From contig NZ_JABLSJ010000007.1 of NCBI RefSeq assembly GCF_013618635.1, positions 124,001 through 188,000 on the forward strand: a stretch of 64,000 nucleotides of DNA, in the 5' to 3' direction. Below the pieces are notes generated by a model that saw nothing but the letters and a program-made list of their open reading frames with translations, did not search any database and was not told the origin of the DNA. Source of the stretch: Thalassobacillus sp. CUG 92003. Lineage in GTDB: Bacteria; Bacillota; Bacilli; Bacillales; Halobacillaceae. The stretch's first letter is position 1. Each line of letters opens with the position of its first letter. Positions 8,595 through 17,618 of the stretch are shown here, one piece after another. The translations under genes and the position numbers were made by a program.

Positions 8595-8786
8595 TTCATT
8601 TTCCTCCTTAAAGCCTACCAACTGCAAAAGTCCTTCAATGCAAGCAAATTCCTCGCGATTCGTGCATCTTATTAAGAATATGATCGCTCCAATTGTAGCA
8701 CATCAAACAACCGTGAACACTTTTCCTTAATTTGTAAGTGTGTATAGTATTTTGAAAATGGAAAAGATACAATAGACTTACGGATA

Positions 8787-8804
8787 TGTTACTCTAAGGT
8801 AACA
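8787..8804 (+). promoter_or_regulatory. inverted repeat, candidate ArsR-type operator
   Basis: TGTTAC (8787-8792) and GTAACA (8799-8804) form a perfect 6-base dyad around 6 bases, 22 bases before the start of an ArsR-family gene. The position suits autoregulation. The promoter elements around it are not clear enough to place. Confidence 0.4.
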
Positions 8805-8825
8805 ATCAGAAAGTAGGTGACGTCA

Positions 8826-9632
8826 TTGCCGCGTGAGGAGGGATTGACCGTTACGTTCAAAGCCCTTACCCACCCTATCCGCAGAAGCATACTTGACCTA
8901 TTGAAGGACGGACCTAAAACAACCGGCTACTTGAGTGACCAGTTTCAAGATGTCAGTCGGTATGCTGTGATGAAACACTTAGCCTATCTCGAAGAAGCTG
9001 ATCTGGTTTCCGCTAGACGAAAAGGGAGAATACGTGAAAATCACTTGAATGCTCTCCCTTTACACCACATGTATGATCGTTGGATGACTCAATATCAGTC
9101 TGATTTGGCACGTTCTATATCAACAATCCAATCACATTATGAAAGGGGAACGATTTCAATGGCAAACGAAGGTTTCAAACATGATTCATTTCAAATTGAG
9201 CAGGAAGTTAAAGTGAAAGCACCCATTTCACAGGTTTTCACCGCTTTGACGGAAGAAATTGATGCATGGTGGTCATTCAGAGTATGCGGCGAGGGGTCAG
9301 AATTGCTATTCGAACCCAAACTAGGCGGACAATTTATTGAACGAAAATCCAATAACTATGGGGCGCTTTGGGGAACCGTCACGTTCATCCACGCTCCGTT
9401 TGAAATCCGTATGGATGGCATTCTTGGCATGAATGGAGCGGTAACGAGCAGCTATACGTTCACGCTTAACGAAAAAGGAGACGAAACAGTCGTATCCCTC
9501 TCGCATCATGCTGCTGGTCTGCTTGATCCGGATTGGCACCGTTCTTATACAGAAGGTTGGGAGGACCTGCTGCAAAAATATTTCAAATCGTACGTGGAAG
9601 AAGGAAAAACCTATAAAGACTGGGAAGCATAA
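8826..9632 (+). CDS. ArsR-type HTH fused to an SRPBCC (AHSA1-like) domain
   Basis: A 268-residue two-domain protein. Residues 1-85 form an ArsR-like winged helix (LTHPIRRSILDLLKDGPK, then SRYAVMKHLAYLEEADLV); residues 120-265 form an SRPBCC/activator-of-Hsp90-ATPase-like ligand-binding domain (VKVKAPISQVFTALTEEIDAWWS, GLLDPDWHRSYTEGWEDLL). No metal-binding cysteine pair is seen in the HTH part, so a small organic ligand sensed by the SRPBCC cavity is more likely than a metal. The TTG at 8826 has AGTAGGTGA five bases upstream; a GTG at 8817 lies inside that site and is less likely. No target gene is adjacent, so it may regulate itself or a distant gene. Confidence 0.83.
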   Translation: MPREEGLTVTFKALTHPIRRSILDLLKDGPKTTGYLSDQFQDVSRYAVMKHLAYLEEADLVSARRKGRIRENHLNALPLHHMYDRWMTQYQSDLARSISTIQSHYERGTISMANEGFKHDSFQIEQEVKVKAPISQVFTALTEEIDAWWSFRVCGEGSELLFEPKLGGQFIERKSNNYGALWGTVTFIHAPFEIRMDGILGMNGAVTSSYTFTLNEKGDETVVSLSHHAAGLLDPDWHRSYTEGWEDLLQKYFKSYVEEGKTYKDWEA

Positions 9633-9666
9633 GCGCCAGCAAACCACAAGACACTTCCTATCTCCC

Positions 9667-9724
9667 AGCACTTTGGCTATTGGGCATTTCGAACTGTCAT
9701 GCCGTTTGCCAAAGTGCTTTTTTT
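9667..9724 (+). terminator. terminator of the ArsR-SRPBCC gene
   Basis: AGCACTTTGGC and GCCAAAGTGCT form an 11 base-pair stem with a long loop of about 30 bases, followed by a run of seven T. The remaining 9725-10060 gap up to murB shows no gene or other structure that I can support. Confidence 0.85.
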
Positions 9725-10060
9725 ACGCGTGCCATCGCGCTACCACTATTTTCAATCATTCCCGTCAATTCTCAGCAAGCACTCCCCCTTCACGGATCTA
9801 CGTCTCTATCTTGAAGAGGCAATCTTCTACTCTTACACTATTTCAGTCAAGCAACCGATCAGACTCGACGGTACCGGGAAAGCGAGTTGATTCCCCAACC
9901 AACTCCAAGCCCCTTACAGGGAAAGAACATGCTTGTAATAGTCCGTTAACTTCAATTATATAACCTACATATGCTAATATATGAGAATAACGGAAAATGA
10001 AAAGGGGCAAAATGGCTCCTTGAGTCGTAAAATATTCTTTGAAATGGGAATGATGATGAC

Positions 10061-10978
10061 ATGAAACATGATGATATATACGAGCAATTAGTTAAATTAG
10101 TTAAATTTGGCAATATCAAAGTGAACGAGACGCTTAAAAATCATTTATATACCAGGCTCGGTGGCAAAGCCGATTTTTTTATTACGCCAACGACATACGA
10201 GGAAGTGCAGAATGTCGTTAAACTTTCTAATGAGGCAAACATACCCTTCACGCTGCTTGGGAATGGCTCTAACCTCATTATCAAAGACGGCGGTATCCGA
10301 GGTATAATCATCAACTTGAAACATTTGGACGATATCTCCACTGAAGAAAACACTCTCGTCGCCCAGAGCGGGGCGAGAATTATTGACGCCTCCCGTTATG
10401 CGCTGGAGCAAAGTTTGTCAGGTTTGGAATTTGCTTGCGGCATTCCCGGTACTGTGGGCGGAGCGCTTTACATGAACGCAGGGGCTTACGGTGGAGAAAT
10501 CAAAGATGTGCTCGATTACGCTTATGTCGTAGATCGCGAAGGGAACTTAAAAAAGCGCCTGGCCTCGGAACTTGAATTGGATTACCGCACCAGCAACATC
10601 CCGGATAACGGGGATATTGTCCTGGAAGCAACGTTTAATCTTAAGCCGGCTAAATATGACGACATCAAGGCGGTTATGGATGATTTAACCTTTAAAAGAG
10701 AATCGAAACAACCGCTGGAATACCCTTCCTGCGGCAGCGTGTTCAAGCGTCCGCCGGGATATTTTGCCGGCAAATTGATTCAAGATAGTAAGCTGCAAGG
10801 AACAAATTTCGGCGGTGCAGAAGTGTCCACCAAACATGCGGGCTTCATCGTCAATAAAGATAATGCCTCAACGACAGATTATATTTCATTGATTGAACAT
10901 GTCCAAAAGACCGTCAAAGAAAAATTCGGCGTCGATTTGGAACGAGAAGTAAGAATCATTGGAGAAGATCCGGAATAA
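10061..10978 (+). CDS. murB: UDP-N-acetylenolpyruvoylglucosamine reductase
   Basis: FAD- and NADPH-dependent reduction of UDP-GlcNAc-enolpyruvate to UDP-MurNAc, the second committed step of peptidoglycan precursor synthesis. The 305-residue protein is a type II MurB: FAD-binding motifs [17 protein letters not shown] and [20 protein letters not shown], the proton-donating serine in [11 protein letters not shown], and a final glutamate region ([10 protein letters not shown]). The ATG at 10061 has only a weak GGGAA upstream. It stands alone, with a strong terminator following; it is not in a dcw cluster, as is common for Bacillaceae murB copies of this type. Confidence 0.95.
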   Translation: MKHDDIYEQLVKLVKFGNIKVNETLKNHLYTRLGGKADFFITPTTYEEVQNVVKLSNEANIPFTLLGNGSNLIIKDGGIRGIIINLKHLDDISTEENTLVAQSGARIIDASRYALEQSLSGLEFACGIPGTVGGALYMNAGAYGGEIKDVLDYAYVVDREGNLKKRLASELELDYRTSNIPDNGDIVLEATFNLKPAKYDDIKAVMDDLTFKRESKQPLEYPSCGSVFKRPPGYFAGKLIQDSKLQGTNFGGAEVSTKHAGFIVNKDNASTTDYISLIEHVQKTVKEKFGVDLEREVRIIGEDPE

Positions 10979-10982
10979 AACG

Positions 10983-11022
10983 AAAAAATGTGCCTGACGA
11001 TCACGAGCAGGCACATTTTTTT
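10983..11022 (+). terminator. terminator of murB
   Basis: AAAAAATGTGCCTG and CAGGCACATTTTTT pair almost perfectly around an 11-base loop; classic intrinsic terminator. Confidence 0.93.
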
Positions 11023-11215
11023 CTGTTTATTTATCCTCAGGATGTCCCCCGTTTCTCACTCGTTCGTGTCTCCCCGACATCAGTTCTTGGCTTATCTACA
11101 CCGTTCCCGTCTCAAACCGCACAATTTGTTGGTATTTGTGTTGTTTATCTTGTTTAATTACGCGGTATAGGTTACGCATAAGCAAAAAAACTATAGCGAA
11201 AGGGAGAGAAACCGC

Positions 11216-11317
11216 ATGAAAATTAAAGCATGCAGTTGGTCGATGTTAACGCCTCAGGATAAAATGTTCATTTTAAAAGCGGTCAGTCAGCGTTCCCAAT
11301 TGTTAAAAAGTGCTTAA
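11216..11317 (+). CDS. small 33-residue hypothetical protein
   Basis: A short reading frame not overlapping any other gene, in an otherwise empty gap of about 400 bases. The ATG at 11216 has AAAGGGAGAG seven bases upstream, a strong ribosome binding site. The product begins MKIKACSWSMLTPQDK and ends QRSQLLKSA; it is basic and has no membrane segment. I recognise no family. No clear terminator follows before the convergent HD gene. It could be a genuine small protein or a leader-type peptide. Confidence 0.42.
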   Translation: MKIKACSWSMLTPQDKMFILKAVSQRSQLLKSA

Positions 11318-11400
11318 ATTCCATCATCTCCTTAATACTTACAACAATTCCACTTGTCTCACCAGCCTCTATACCACCAACACCTCTTCCAATCCGGCCA

Positions 11401-12378
11401 TTAAGTTGACTCTATTTTAATATAGACCCCTTCTTGTGCTTTCTTAAAAGCCTCTTCCCCCATGCTTTTGACTCGAGGGGATAAGGAAGAAGCTTTGATT
11501 ACCTTATCTCCTTGCGGCACGGAAGGGTCGATTAGACGTGCTTTACTCTTACGGTGAATATCATAGTCGTTCCGATCTTCTCTTACCCGGACATTGCGAT
11601 GAAGTTTTCGCAGTTGCTTATGGATCTCGGGATCTTCTGCGGAGCTTAGCTTATGCCATAATGCTTTATCTTCCCCTTGTAAATCGGCTAAACTGATCAC
11701 TGATCGATCAAGCGCCAGCTTAATTGTATGGGCTAAACTATCATAGCCGTATATATTTAATGGATCCATAAAGAAACTGATGACTTCTTTGTAATACGTT
11801 TCAACAAACCATTCAGCCGCTGCCAAATGCTTCGGATACATGCGACCATCGATGACAACAAGATTGCCCAAAAATTTCACAGCTTCATCCAATGCAATAT
11901 AGTCGTAATGGTACATATCACGCAAGGTATAATCGACACGATCGGCACATAGTTCTGGTGCCGGCTGCTCAAGCAGCGTCCACTTCGATTCATCCCACAA
12001 CACGTCATGTTCCTGGTACCCGTGCCTTGCTAATATCCGTGGAATCTCAGAAGCCATTACGATTTGCTGAAAAATGGAGTCATGATAATCTTCATCCTTC
12101 CGATCCAGAGCAAAATCAACGACGTGGGAGAACGCCGTATGCGACACATCATGCAGCAAGCCTGCAATTTGTTCCTCGATTGATCCACCGAGTCGTCTGA
12201 TCAATAGCATAACCCCGATGGAGTGTTCGTACCGTGTAACACACCACTTCTCATTAACTAAAAAACTGGCGCCGCCCTGATAAACGCCCTTCAACCGCTG
12301 AACCGGGGCACTCATGATAAGCTCTTCTAATACCCCTTCAATCACATATTCACCGTAAATCGTATCTGTCAGTTTCAT
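11401..12378 (-). CDS. HD-domain phosphohydrolase (YwfO-like)
   Basis: A 325-residue soluble metal-dependent hydrolase of the HD superfamily, close to the YwfO/dGTPase-like group. The metal ligands are visible: His in RYEHSIGV, the HD pair in AGLLHDVSHTAFSH, and the later Asp in LCADRVDYTLRDM. Proteins of this group act on nucleotides or related phosphates; the substrate here cannot be read from sequence. The ATG at 12378 is preceded by AAGGAAGG with five bases between, better than the in-frame codon eight residues upstream. It is divergent from the Eis-like gene. Confidence 0.86.
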   Translation of the reverse strand: MKLTDTIYGEYVIEGVLEELIMSAPVQRLKGVYQGGASFLVNEKWCVTRYEHSIGVMLLIRRLGGSIEEQIAGLLHDVSHTAFSHVVDFALDRKDEDYHDSIFQQIVMASEIPRILARHGYQEHDVLWDESKWTLLEQPAPELCADRVDYTLRDMYHYDYIALDEAVKFLGNLVVIDGRMYPKHLAAAEWFVETYYKEVISFFMDPLNIYGYDSLAHTIKLALDRSVISLADLQGEDKALWHKLSSAEDPEIHKQLRKLHRNVRVREDRNDYDIHRKSKARLIDPSVPQGDKVIKASSLSPRVKSMGEEAFKKAQEGVYIKIEST

Positions 12379-12475
12379 ATGTACGCCTTCCTTTCCATCC
12401 ACGTTTTTTTGACTCTCGCAACGAAGTCCGGCACAATAAATCTATAATTGTGTGAGAAGAAAGAAGGAGTCGCCC

Positions 12476-13630
12476 ATGAAGATTGTACCGATTGGACCCA
12501 ATCACTATCGAGACGCCGTCCATTTATCAGCCTATGCCTTTCAAAGCCCTTTGACTGAAGAAACTATAACCGAAAAAATGAAACGCTATGAAACCGAATC
12601 ATTATATGGCATTTTTGCTGAAAACCAACTTGCAGCCAAATTACATATACGTCCTTTTTCCATTTGGATGTACCAGCAAAACGTGATGATGGGCGGGGTT
12701 GCAAGTATTGCCACTTACCCAGAGCATCGGCGCATGGGGTTTGTCAAAGCGCTTCTCATCCACGCATTGAAGGAAATGAAAGATAACGGTCAGTGGATCT
12801 CTGTGCTGCACCCCTTCTCTATCCCCTTCTACCGGAAGTACGGGTGGGAGTTGTTTTCACATTATAAGAAGATGTCCCTCAACCAGACCGACTTACAACC
12901 AAAAGCACGGACGCCAGGTTACATCAAACGATTTACAAAAGATGCCTTTAATGACCATGTAGAAGAAATTTATCGGGACTATTCCCAGCAGATGATCGGG
13001 ATGTTTGACCGCCCCACTGCATGGTGGAGGAACAATGTGTTGGATCGCTCCATCGGCGCAGTCTATTACGGGGACGATCACCAGCCGCTGGGTTATATAA
13101 TCTATAGCATTGGCGAGGAAAGGATGGTCATTCCCGAATTTGTGCCGCTTAATCATGAGGCGAGGGAGGGTTTATGGAATTTTATTTGCCAACATGATTC
13201 CATGGTCACCGAAGTCGACATTTCACTCCACGCTGAGGACCCCTTATTATATACACTCGAGGATCCTGAGCAACCTGTGACCTACCACTTGTATGGAATG
13301 GTAAGGATCGTGGATGCGAAAAGCTTCCTGGATATGTTTCCGTTTCAATGGAAGCATGCGAATGAACGTCTCCGTTTTCATCTTCGAGACGAATATGCAC
13401 CATGGAACAACGGCACCTTCCAAATGGACCCCCCTCGCCATAACAATCAAGAGAAACAGGACGTAATCGACGTAACGTTGACCATTAACAGCTTAAGCAC
13501 ATTATTGTTGGGCTATATGAGACCGAAGGAGCTTACGGCTTTGAATCTGCTTGACATTAACGAGCAAGACGTTTCTCGGCTAGAGCATCTCATCCCGCAC
13601 GATCAACCAAACTTTCTTGATTTCTTTTAG
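12476..13630 (+). CDS. Eis-like GNAT N-acetyltransferase
   Basis: A 384-residue three-part protein of the Eis family: an N-terminal GNAT domain with the acetyl-CoA loop around GVASIATYPEHRRMGFVKAL, a second GNAT-like fold (residues about 150-280), and a C-terminal SCP2-like domain. The chain ends PNFLDFF, and the C-terminal carboxylate is part of the active site in this family. The ATG at 12476 follows AAGGAG by six bases. Eis homologues acetylate amines such as aminoglycosides or polyamines; in Bacillaceae the physiological substrate is mostly unknown, so resistance should not be assumed. Confidence 0.85.
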   Translation: MKIVPIGPNHYRDAVHLSAYAFQSPLTEETITEKMKRYETESLYGIFAENQLAAKLHIRPFSIWMYQQNVMMGGVASIATYPEHRRMGFVKALLIHALKEMKDNGQWISVLHPFSIPFYRKYGWELFSHYKKMSLNQTDLQPKARTPGYIKRFTKDAFNDHVEEIYRDYSQQMIGMFDRPTAWWRNNVLDRSIGAVYYGDDHQPLGYIIYSIGEERMVIPEFVPLNHEAREGLWNFICQHDSMVTEVDISLHAEDPLLYTLEDPEQPVTYHLYGMVRIVDAKSFLDMFPFQWKHANERLRFHLRDEYAPWNNGTFQMDPPRHNNQEKQDVIDVTLTINSLSTLLLGYMRPKELTALNLLDINEQDVSRLEHLIPHDQPNFLDFF

Positions 13631-13675
13631 CCTCCACACAAACGCACATTAATCTATGACTAAGGAATGAATACC

Positions 13676-14239
13676 ATGGGCAAACGAACTGCTATATCTA
13701 GCTTAGGCATCTTATTAAGCGGACTGATATTGTTAGTAAGACCTAAAAAAGCGCAGGCACCTAGCTCTGGAAATGATGAGGAGTGCTACCCGGGAACAGC
13801 CATTGCGATTCAGCCTGGGGACTTACTTTTTTCTCCTATAGGAAAGCGTGATTCCAAATATGTCGGGCACGTAGGAATGGTCGACCATCATCGAAACATC
13901 GTCCATTCCATTCCCGCTGGCCTGGTGCATGATACGATTGCGGACTTTTTCCGTAAGTTCAGGGCGATTACCATCTACGCGCCAAAAAATATAGAGATGG
14001 GCAAACGGGCAGCCGATTACTTAGAAGACCTCTATACCACGTACCCGCATACTGAATACCGTGTTTTCACACCGCTGAAACATATGCCCAATGCTCAATA
14101 TTGCACAAAAATTGTATGGCAATGCTATTATTACGGAGCTCACGTGAACCTCGGCCGTTTAATGGGACAAGCGAGAGCCATCCACCCTGTTTTTCTTAAG
14201 GATGGCCGTTTTTTGCATCGGAAAGGAAGGCGTTTATAG
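13676..14239 (+). CDS. YiiX-like permuted NlpC/P60-family hydrolase
   Basis: A 187-residue protein of the circularly permuted papain-fold (YiiX/YebB) branch of NlpC/P60. It begins with a hydrophobic segment (GILLSGLILLV, residues about 12-22) that may be a signal or anchor. Then come GDLLFSPIG, the probable catalytic histidine in GHVGMVDHHRNIVHS, and the C-terminal nucleophile cysteine in QYCTKIVWQCYY, which is the order expected for permuted members. The ATG at 13676 is chosen because AAGGA lies nine bases upstream; an ATG at 13667 touches that site. Likely an extracytoplasmic amidase or thioesterase; substrate unknown. Confidence 0.78.
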   Translation: MGKRTAISSLGILLSGLILLVRPKKAQAPSSGNDEECYPGTAIAIQPGDLLFSPIGKRDSKYVGHVGMVDHHRNIVHSIPAGLVHDTIADFFRKFRAITIYAPKNIEMGKRAADYLEDLYTTYPHTEYRVFTPLKHMPNAQYCTKIVWQCYYYGAHVNLGRLMGQARAIHPVFLKDGRFLHRKGRRL

Positions 14240-14250
14240 GTGTCTAAGTC

Positions 14251-15465
14251 TTAGATGAGAAGGGATTCATTTTCATAGATAAAGGAATAACAGATATCCA
14301 CAAATAAAAAGTATTGCTCAGATAAAGGGAAGCTGAATGTCCGAATCATTTCCCGCGTTTCAATATCTGAATAATTCTCTGATAAGATACCTCTGCTCGA
14401 TGTTCTCATTTCCATCGTATTCTCTAAGAAATAAGGACGAAACGCCCAATTCGATCCTTTTTTATCTGGTTCGGTTTCCCAGTTTCCTTCCCGTTTTCTA
14501 AAGTTAGCTGAAACTTGCTCCCCGTAACTGTTACACACAAACATACGGAAGCTTTCCGTGTTAAATTGAGCGGTGAGCGTATCGATAAAGGCATCAACCT
14601 TTTTGACCCCTCCCCATTGAGGGAGCAGTGATTTCACTTTCTGTTCCCAATGCAGAACATGGTTACGCCGATCTTCCACTAATGCTTTTTCACGTAAAAT
14701 ATAATCCGTAATTTTTTCGCTGACATTCACAGAGATGTGGTGCGCGTCTTTAAGCTCAAAGACCGGGCGGGCAAGATAAAAGCCTTGATAAAAATGACCC
14801 CCGTGTTTCCAGGCAAACTGCAGTTGAAAATTGTCTTCAATATTCTCGAATAACAACGCTGCACCTATTCGATGAGCTAACAAGGATAACGAGTAGATGA
14901 TATCGTGAAAACCATCAGAGTCATTGTGACGGATGATCCCCGTATCAACTTTTAAAATGTGAGGCTCCAGCTGACGGATGCGATCGATGTTCGAGCTTTT
15001 AGCCCCGACATCATCAACAGCAATCTGGATGCCGAACGTTTTATAGTAGAGAAGTAAATGTATGAGCTCTTCAAACTCTTCGTCGAAGTCATGTTCTGTC
15101 ACTTCGATGACAATCCGATTCATGGCAAATCCTTTTTGCTCGAACATAAGCAGCGATTCTAATAGGTCTTCGCCATTATTCACCATCAATTGCTTCGCAT
15201 TTCGGTTGATAAACACATAACCTTCCGTATTGGTCTCAAGCATCTCCGTCATCACGATATGGAGCAGATGTTGATCGACTTCAACCTTGAATTCTTCCGG
15301 CACATCCCGGTTATGAAAAAAATCGCCGAGACTCAGCCATTCCTCACCATTCTGAATGCGGCCAAACGTTTCATACCCTGCCACCGAATGCCTGATGGCA
15401 CTCACAATTGGTTGATAGACGGGTTTGATTTTATGTAAATCACTCACAACGTCTAATGGATCCAT
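14251..15465 (-). CDS. EAL-domain protein, YkuI-like
   Basis: A 404-residue cytoplasmic protein: EAL domain (residues about 10-250) followed by a YkuI-type C-terminal PAS-like sensor domain. The EAL signature is present as YETFGR, so the catalytic glutamate is kept while the following residues differ. Other c-di-GMP and metal ligands are visible: the Asn in FINRNA, Glu in VTEHD, the Asp pair in VDDVG, Lys in LKVDTG, Glu in FENIED and QG in YQGFYLARP. This set would permit phosphodiesterase activity, but B. subtilis YkuI binds c-di-GMP without clear hydrolysis, so it could be a receptor. The ATG at 15465 follows GGAGGGG. Confidence 0.86.
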   Translation of the reverse strand: MDPLDVVSDLHKIKPVYQPIVSAIRHSVAGYETFGRIQNGEEWLSLGDFFHNRDVPEEFKVEVDQHLLHIVMTEMLETNTEGYVFINRNAKQLMVNNGEDLLESLLMFEQKGFAMNRIVIEVTEHDFDEEFEELIHLLLYYKTFGIQIAVDDVGAKSSNIDRIRQLEPHILKVDTGIIRHNDSDGFHDIIYSLSLLAHRIGAALLFENIEDNFQLQFAWKHGGHFYQGFYLARPVFELKDAHHISVNVSEKITDYILREKALVEDRRNHVLHWEQKVKSLLPQWGGVKKVDAFIDTLTAQFNTESFRMFVCNSYGEQVSANFRKREGNWETEPDKKGSNWAFRPYFLENTMEMRTSSRGILSENYSDIETREMIRTFSFPLSEQYFLFVDICYSFIYENESLLI

Positions 15466-15594
15466 GCGCTTCCCCTCCATCTTCGAGGTCTTGAAGCGAC
15501 CCCCGTTCATGTTAGGGTCGCTTTCCTCATTTTATCATGAGCAATACGGACAAGCATCAATAAAGGTCAACCCATGGCGAGTGAAACATCCTCG

Positions 15595-16260
15595 TTATGG
15601 CTCTGTTTTCACTTCTGTTGTACTTGTAATCTCTATTTCATTTAAAGCCTGCGAAGCTAGATGATCGGCCTCCCGATTCTTCTTTCTGGAGACGAGCTCA
15701 TAATCAGGCTGGAGGCCTAATTGCTGCAGCTTGTTTTCTACGCGATCCGCCCAGGTTGATAATGCCGTTTCATAACAAGGCCACTCCCCATTCAACTGGT
15801 TGATGACCACCTGAGAATCACCCGCAAGCTTGACCTGCAAATGATGCACGCCCAACAATTCCAATTCCTTTAATCCCAGGTGAAGGGCAGCATATTCCGC
15901 TTCATTATTTGTATCGAGCTCTGACACTAAGGCATTTTTACGTATGCGCATTGACTTGCCGTTCTGCTCATAATAGATGGCACAACCTAACCCAGAGCGC
16001 TTCGTCTTGAGATCAAACCCGCCATCAAAATAGACCGTAATGTTATGGGGCTCGGTTTCGATACCTTTCATATACGCTTTCAGTTCTTTCATGGTCCACG
16101 TCTGATCTGAGCTGTCCACAAATGTCATGTGTTTGGCACGGCCGATTTTCTCTAAATCTTCAGCGATCAAAATGGCTCGACCTGCCCCCATTTCCTCGGA
16201 ATTGAATGTTGCATCCGTGCCTTTAGGCGTCTTATAGATCATTTCAATTCTGACGTTCAC
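15595..16260 (-). CDS. RNase H-like (reverse transcriptase-like) domain protein, YpeP-type
   Basis: A 221-residue protein with an RNase HI fold in residues about 73-205: Asp in VYFDGGFD, Glu in NNEAEYAAL, Asp in LAGDSQVVI and Asp in READHLASQA supply the expected DEDD metal site. The N-terminal 70 residues look like an extra domain (PKGTDATFNSEEM). The complete acidic set suggests real RNA-DNA hybrid cleavage, but B. subtilis YpeP/YpdQ relatives are not always active. The start is a GTG at 16260, seven bases after AAGGAG. Confidence 0.83.
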   Translation of the reverse strand: MNVRIEMIYKTPKGTDATFNSEEMGAGRAILIAEDLEKIGRAKHMTFVDSSDQTWTMKELKAYMKGIETEPHNITVYFDGGFDLKTKRSGLGCAIYYEQNGKSMRIRKNALVSELDTNNEAEYAALHLGLKELELLGVHHLQVKLAGDSQVVINQLNGEWPCYETALSTWADRVENKLQQLGLQPDYELVSRKKNREADHLASQALNEIEITSTTEVKTEP

Positions 16261-16346
16261 ATGATCACTCCTTAATAAGGGTCCGCGTTACCCTCGCTTT
16301 TCTTTAATTGAGGGGTCATGGCTAATCTTTGCATTCTGCTCGATTG

Positions 16347-16871
16347 CTATTCCGAGTCCCAGGTGTCGGTTGTGATCGCATAGAGATGCACGGTGTTCCC
16401 CTGATGCACGAGCTCTTGTTCAAAGGTCATGCCCGTTTTTGCGGCTACACCAATGGACGCTTTGTTCCCGGGTTGAATGATAGCGATCAGACGAGGCTCC
16501 CTTTGTGTTTCCAGCCCATGCTTAGTTAACGCCAGGGCTGCTTCCGTGGCATAGCCTTCTCCCCAAAATGGAGATGCGACCCAGTAGCCGATTTCGACTT
16601 CGTTTTCTCCATTGATGTGTTGGGGGATCAAGCCGGCATGACCCACTCGAACATGATCCCGTTTTCTAACGACAACGTGTAAGTCACGTGTCGAATCCGT
16701 TTCGTATGTTTGAAAAATCCAATCTAAAAAAGCCTTAACACCCGAGCTGTCTTTTGGCTGACCATTACCAATAAACCGCATCATGTCTGGATCTGAAAGC
16801 ATCATCATGAGAAAATCCTCATCGTGATTGGTATAAGGCCGCATATACAGTCGGTCTGTTGATAATTCCAT
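16347..16871 (-). CDS. GNAT acetyltransferase, RimJ/RimL-type
   Basis: A 174-residue acetyl-CoA-dependent N-acetyltransferase. Seen: N-terminal ELSTDRLYMRPYTNHDED, the conserved beta-strand 4/5 region (GYWVASPFWGEGYATEAA, where Q/R-x-x-G-x-G/A is the acetyl-CoA loop), and PGNKASIGVAAKTGM. Proteins of this type acetylate protein N-termini or small amines; the substrate cannot be read. The ATG at 16871 follows AAAGGAGTGTCCTC. Single gene beside a large repeat-filled gap. Confidence 0.85.
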   Translation of the reverse strand: MELSTDRLYMRPYTNHDEDFLMMMLSDPDMMRFIGNGQPKDSSGVKAFLDWIFQTYETDSTRDLHVVVRKRDHVRVGHAGLIPQHINGENEVEIGYWVASPFWGEGYATEAALALTKHGLETQREPRLIAIIQPGNKASIGVAAKTGMTFEQELVHQGNTVHLYAITTDTWDSE

Positions 16872-16899
16872 GAGGACACTCCTTTTTCTTAGGCTGTGT

Positions 16900-17290
16900 T
16901 AAAGTTTGTTGTTAATATTTGAAGTTTATATTTATATCGAAACTGAGCCTTTCGCTCTCGATTTCGAGGTGTTTGTGGGAGTGAAGGGCCGTTGGGGAAG
17001 GATTCGCTTTCCTGCGGGGGAACTGGCAAGCCTTGCGGGGTCTTGCCTTGCTCCTTCTAAATTATAGGGGTTTGCCCTCTAGATCAAAGGGGTGCCTTAT
17101 TTGACCTATCCAGCTCCGGCGTCTAGCGGCTAGTGAGACTTCCCTCGCTTCTGTACGATAAGTCAACATCGAATCACGTCGTTCTTCGTGTTTCCTTTAT
17201 CTCCTACAGCTCAGTCCAGTCCATACGCCGCTGACCAAGACGCCTCCGCTTTCAGAGGGGAGTCTCATCCTTCCCCAACGGCCCTTACCA
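16900..17290. repeat. composite palindromic repeat, outer 17-bp inverted repeat enclosing a GCGC-type element
   Basis: A perfect 17-base inverted pair, GGGCCGTTGGGGAAGGA (16986-17002) and its complement (17268-17284), brackets about 265 bases. Inside is a second inverted pair, AGCTCCGGCGTCT (17112) with AGACGCCTCCGCT (17238-17250), a diverged copy of the intergenic element also seen at 1785 and 53923 (copy B). The preceding stretch (GGCTGTGTTAAAG, about 16892) looks like the edge of an old mobile element. No open reading frame of substance. Confidence 0.6.
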
Positions 17291-17424
17291 TATAGGCTTC
17301 TCGAAATCACTTGGTTACGAATCTGCTTACAGGGAACCGATAGCCCATATAATCACGAGCATGAAAGCTTTTTCAGTGCAAGCTTCCTGCTACGAAAAAT
17401 AGTTTCGAGCACATTCCTATTGCA

Positions 17425-17545
17425 TGGTGGCTTGGAAAACGGTGAGACGCCTGTGGGAATAACATGAGCGGTGAGATCCCGGAAGGCGTAGCCTGAGGAA
17501 GCTCACCCCATGCCCACGGAAAGCGATCCGTTTTCCCAGCCACCA
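17425..17545. repeat. palindromic intergenic element with GAAAACGGTGAGACGCC interior
   Basis: GGTGGCTTGGAAAACGG (17426-17442) and CCGTTTTCCCAGCCACC (17528-17544) pair with one mismatch, enclosing a GC-rich stretch with further self-complementarity (GCGGTGAG and CTCACCCC). This is a different family from the GCGC element. The phrase CGAAACTGAG occurs on both sides of the whole 16.9-17.6 kb region (about 16938 and 17564), possibly an old target duplication or a shared element end. Confidence 0.55.
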
Positions 17546-17618
17546 TCCGCAAACATAAAAGTCTCGAAACTGAGTCTAATCGCGCTTATGTAACGTCACA
17601 GGCGATATCACAGACATA

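Noticed and set aside
9508-9963. 151-codon plus-strand frame overlapping the end of the ArsR-SRPBCC gene
   Set aside because: Overlaps a real gene and its terminator hairpin; no ribosome binding site.
16892-16960. complete insertion sequence
   Set aside because: The left part resembles an element edge but no transposase frame or matching end is present; only remnants.
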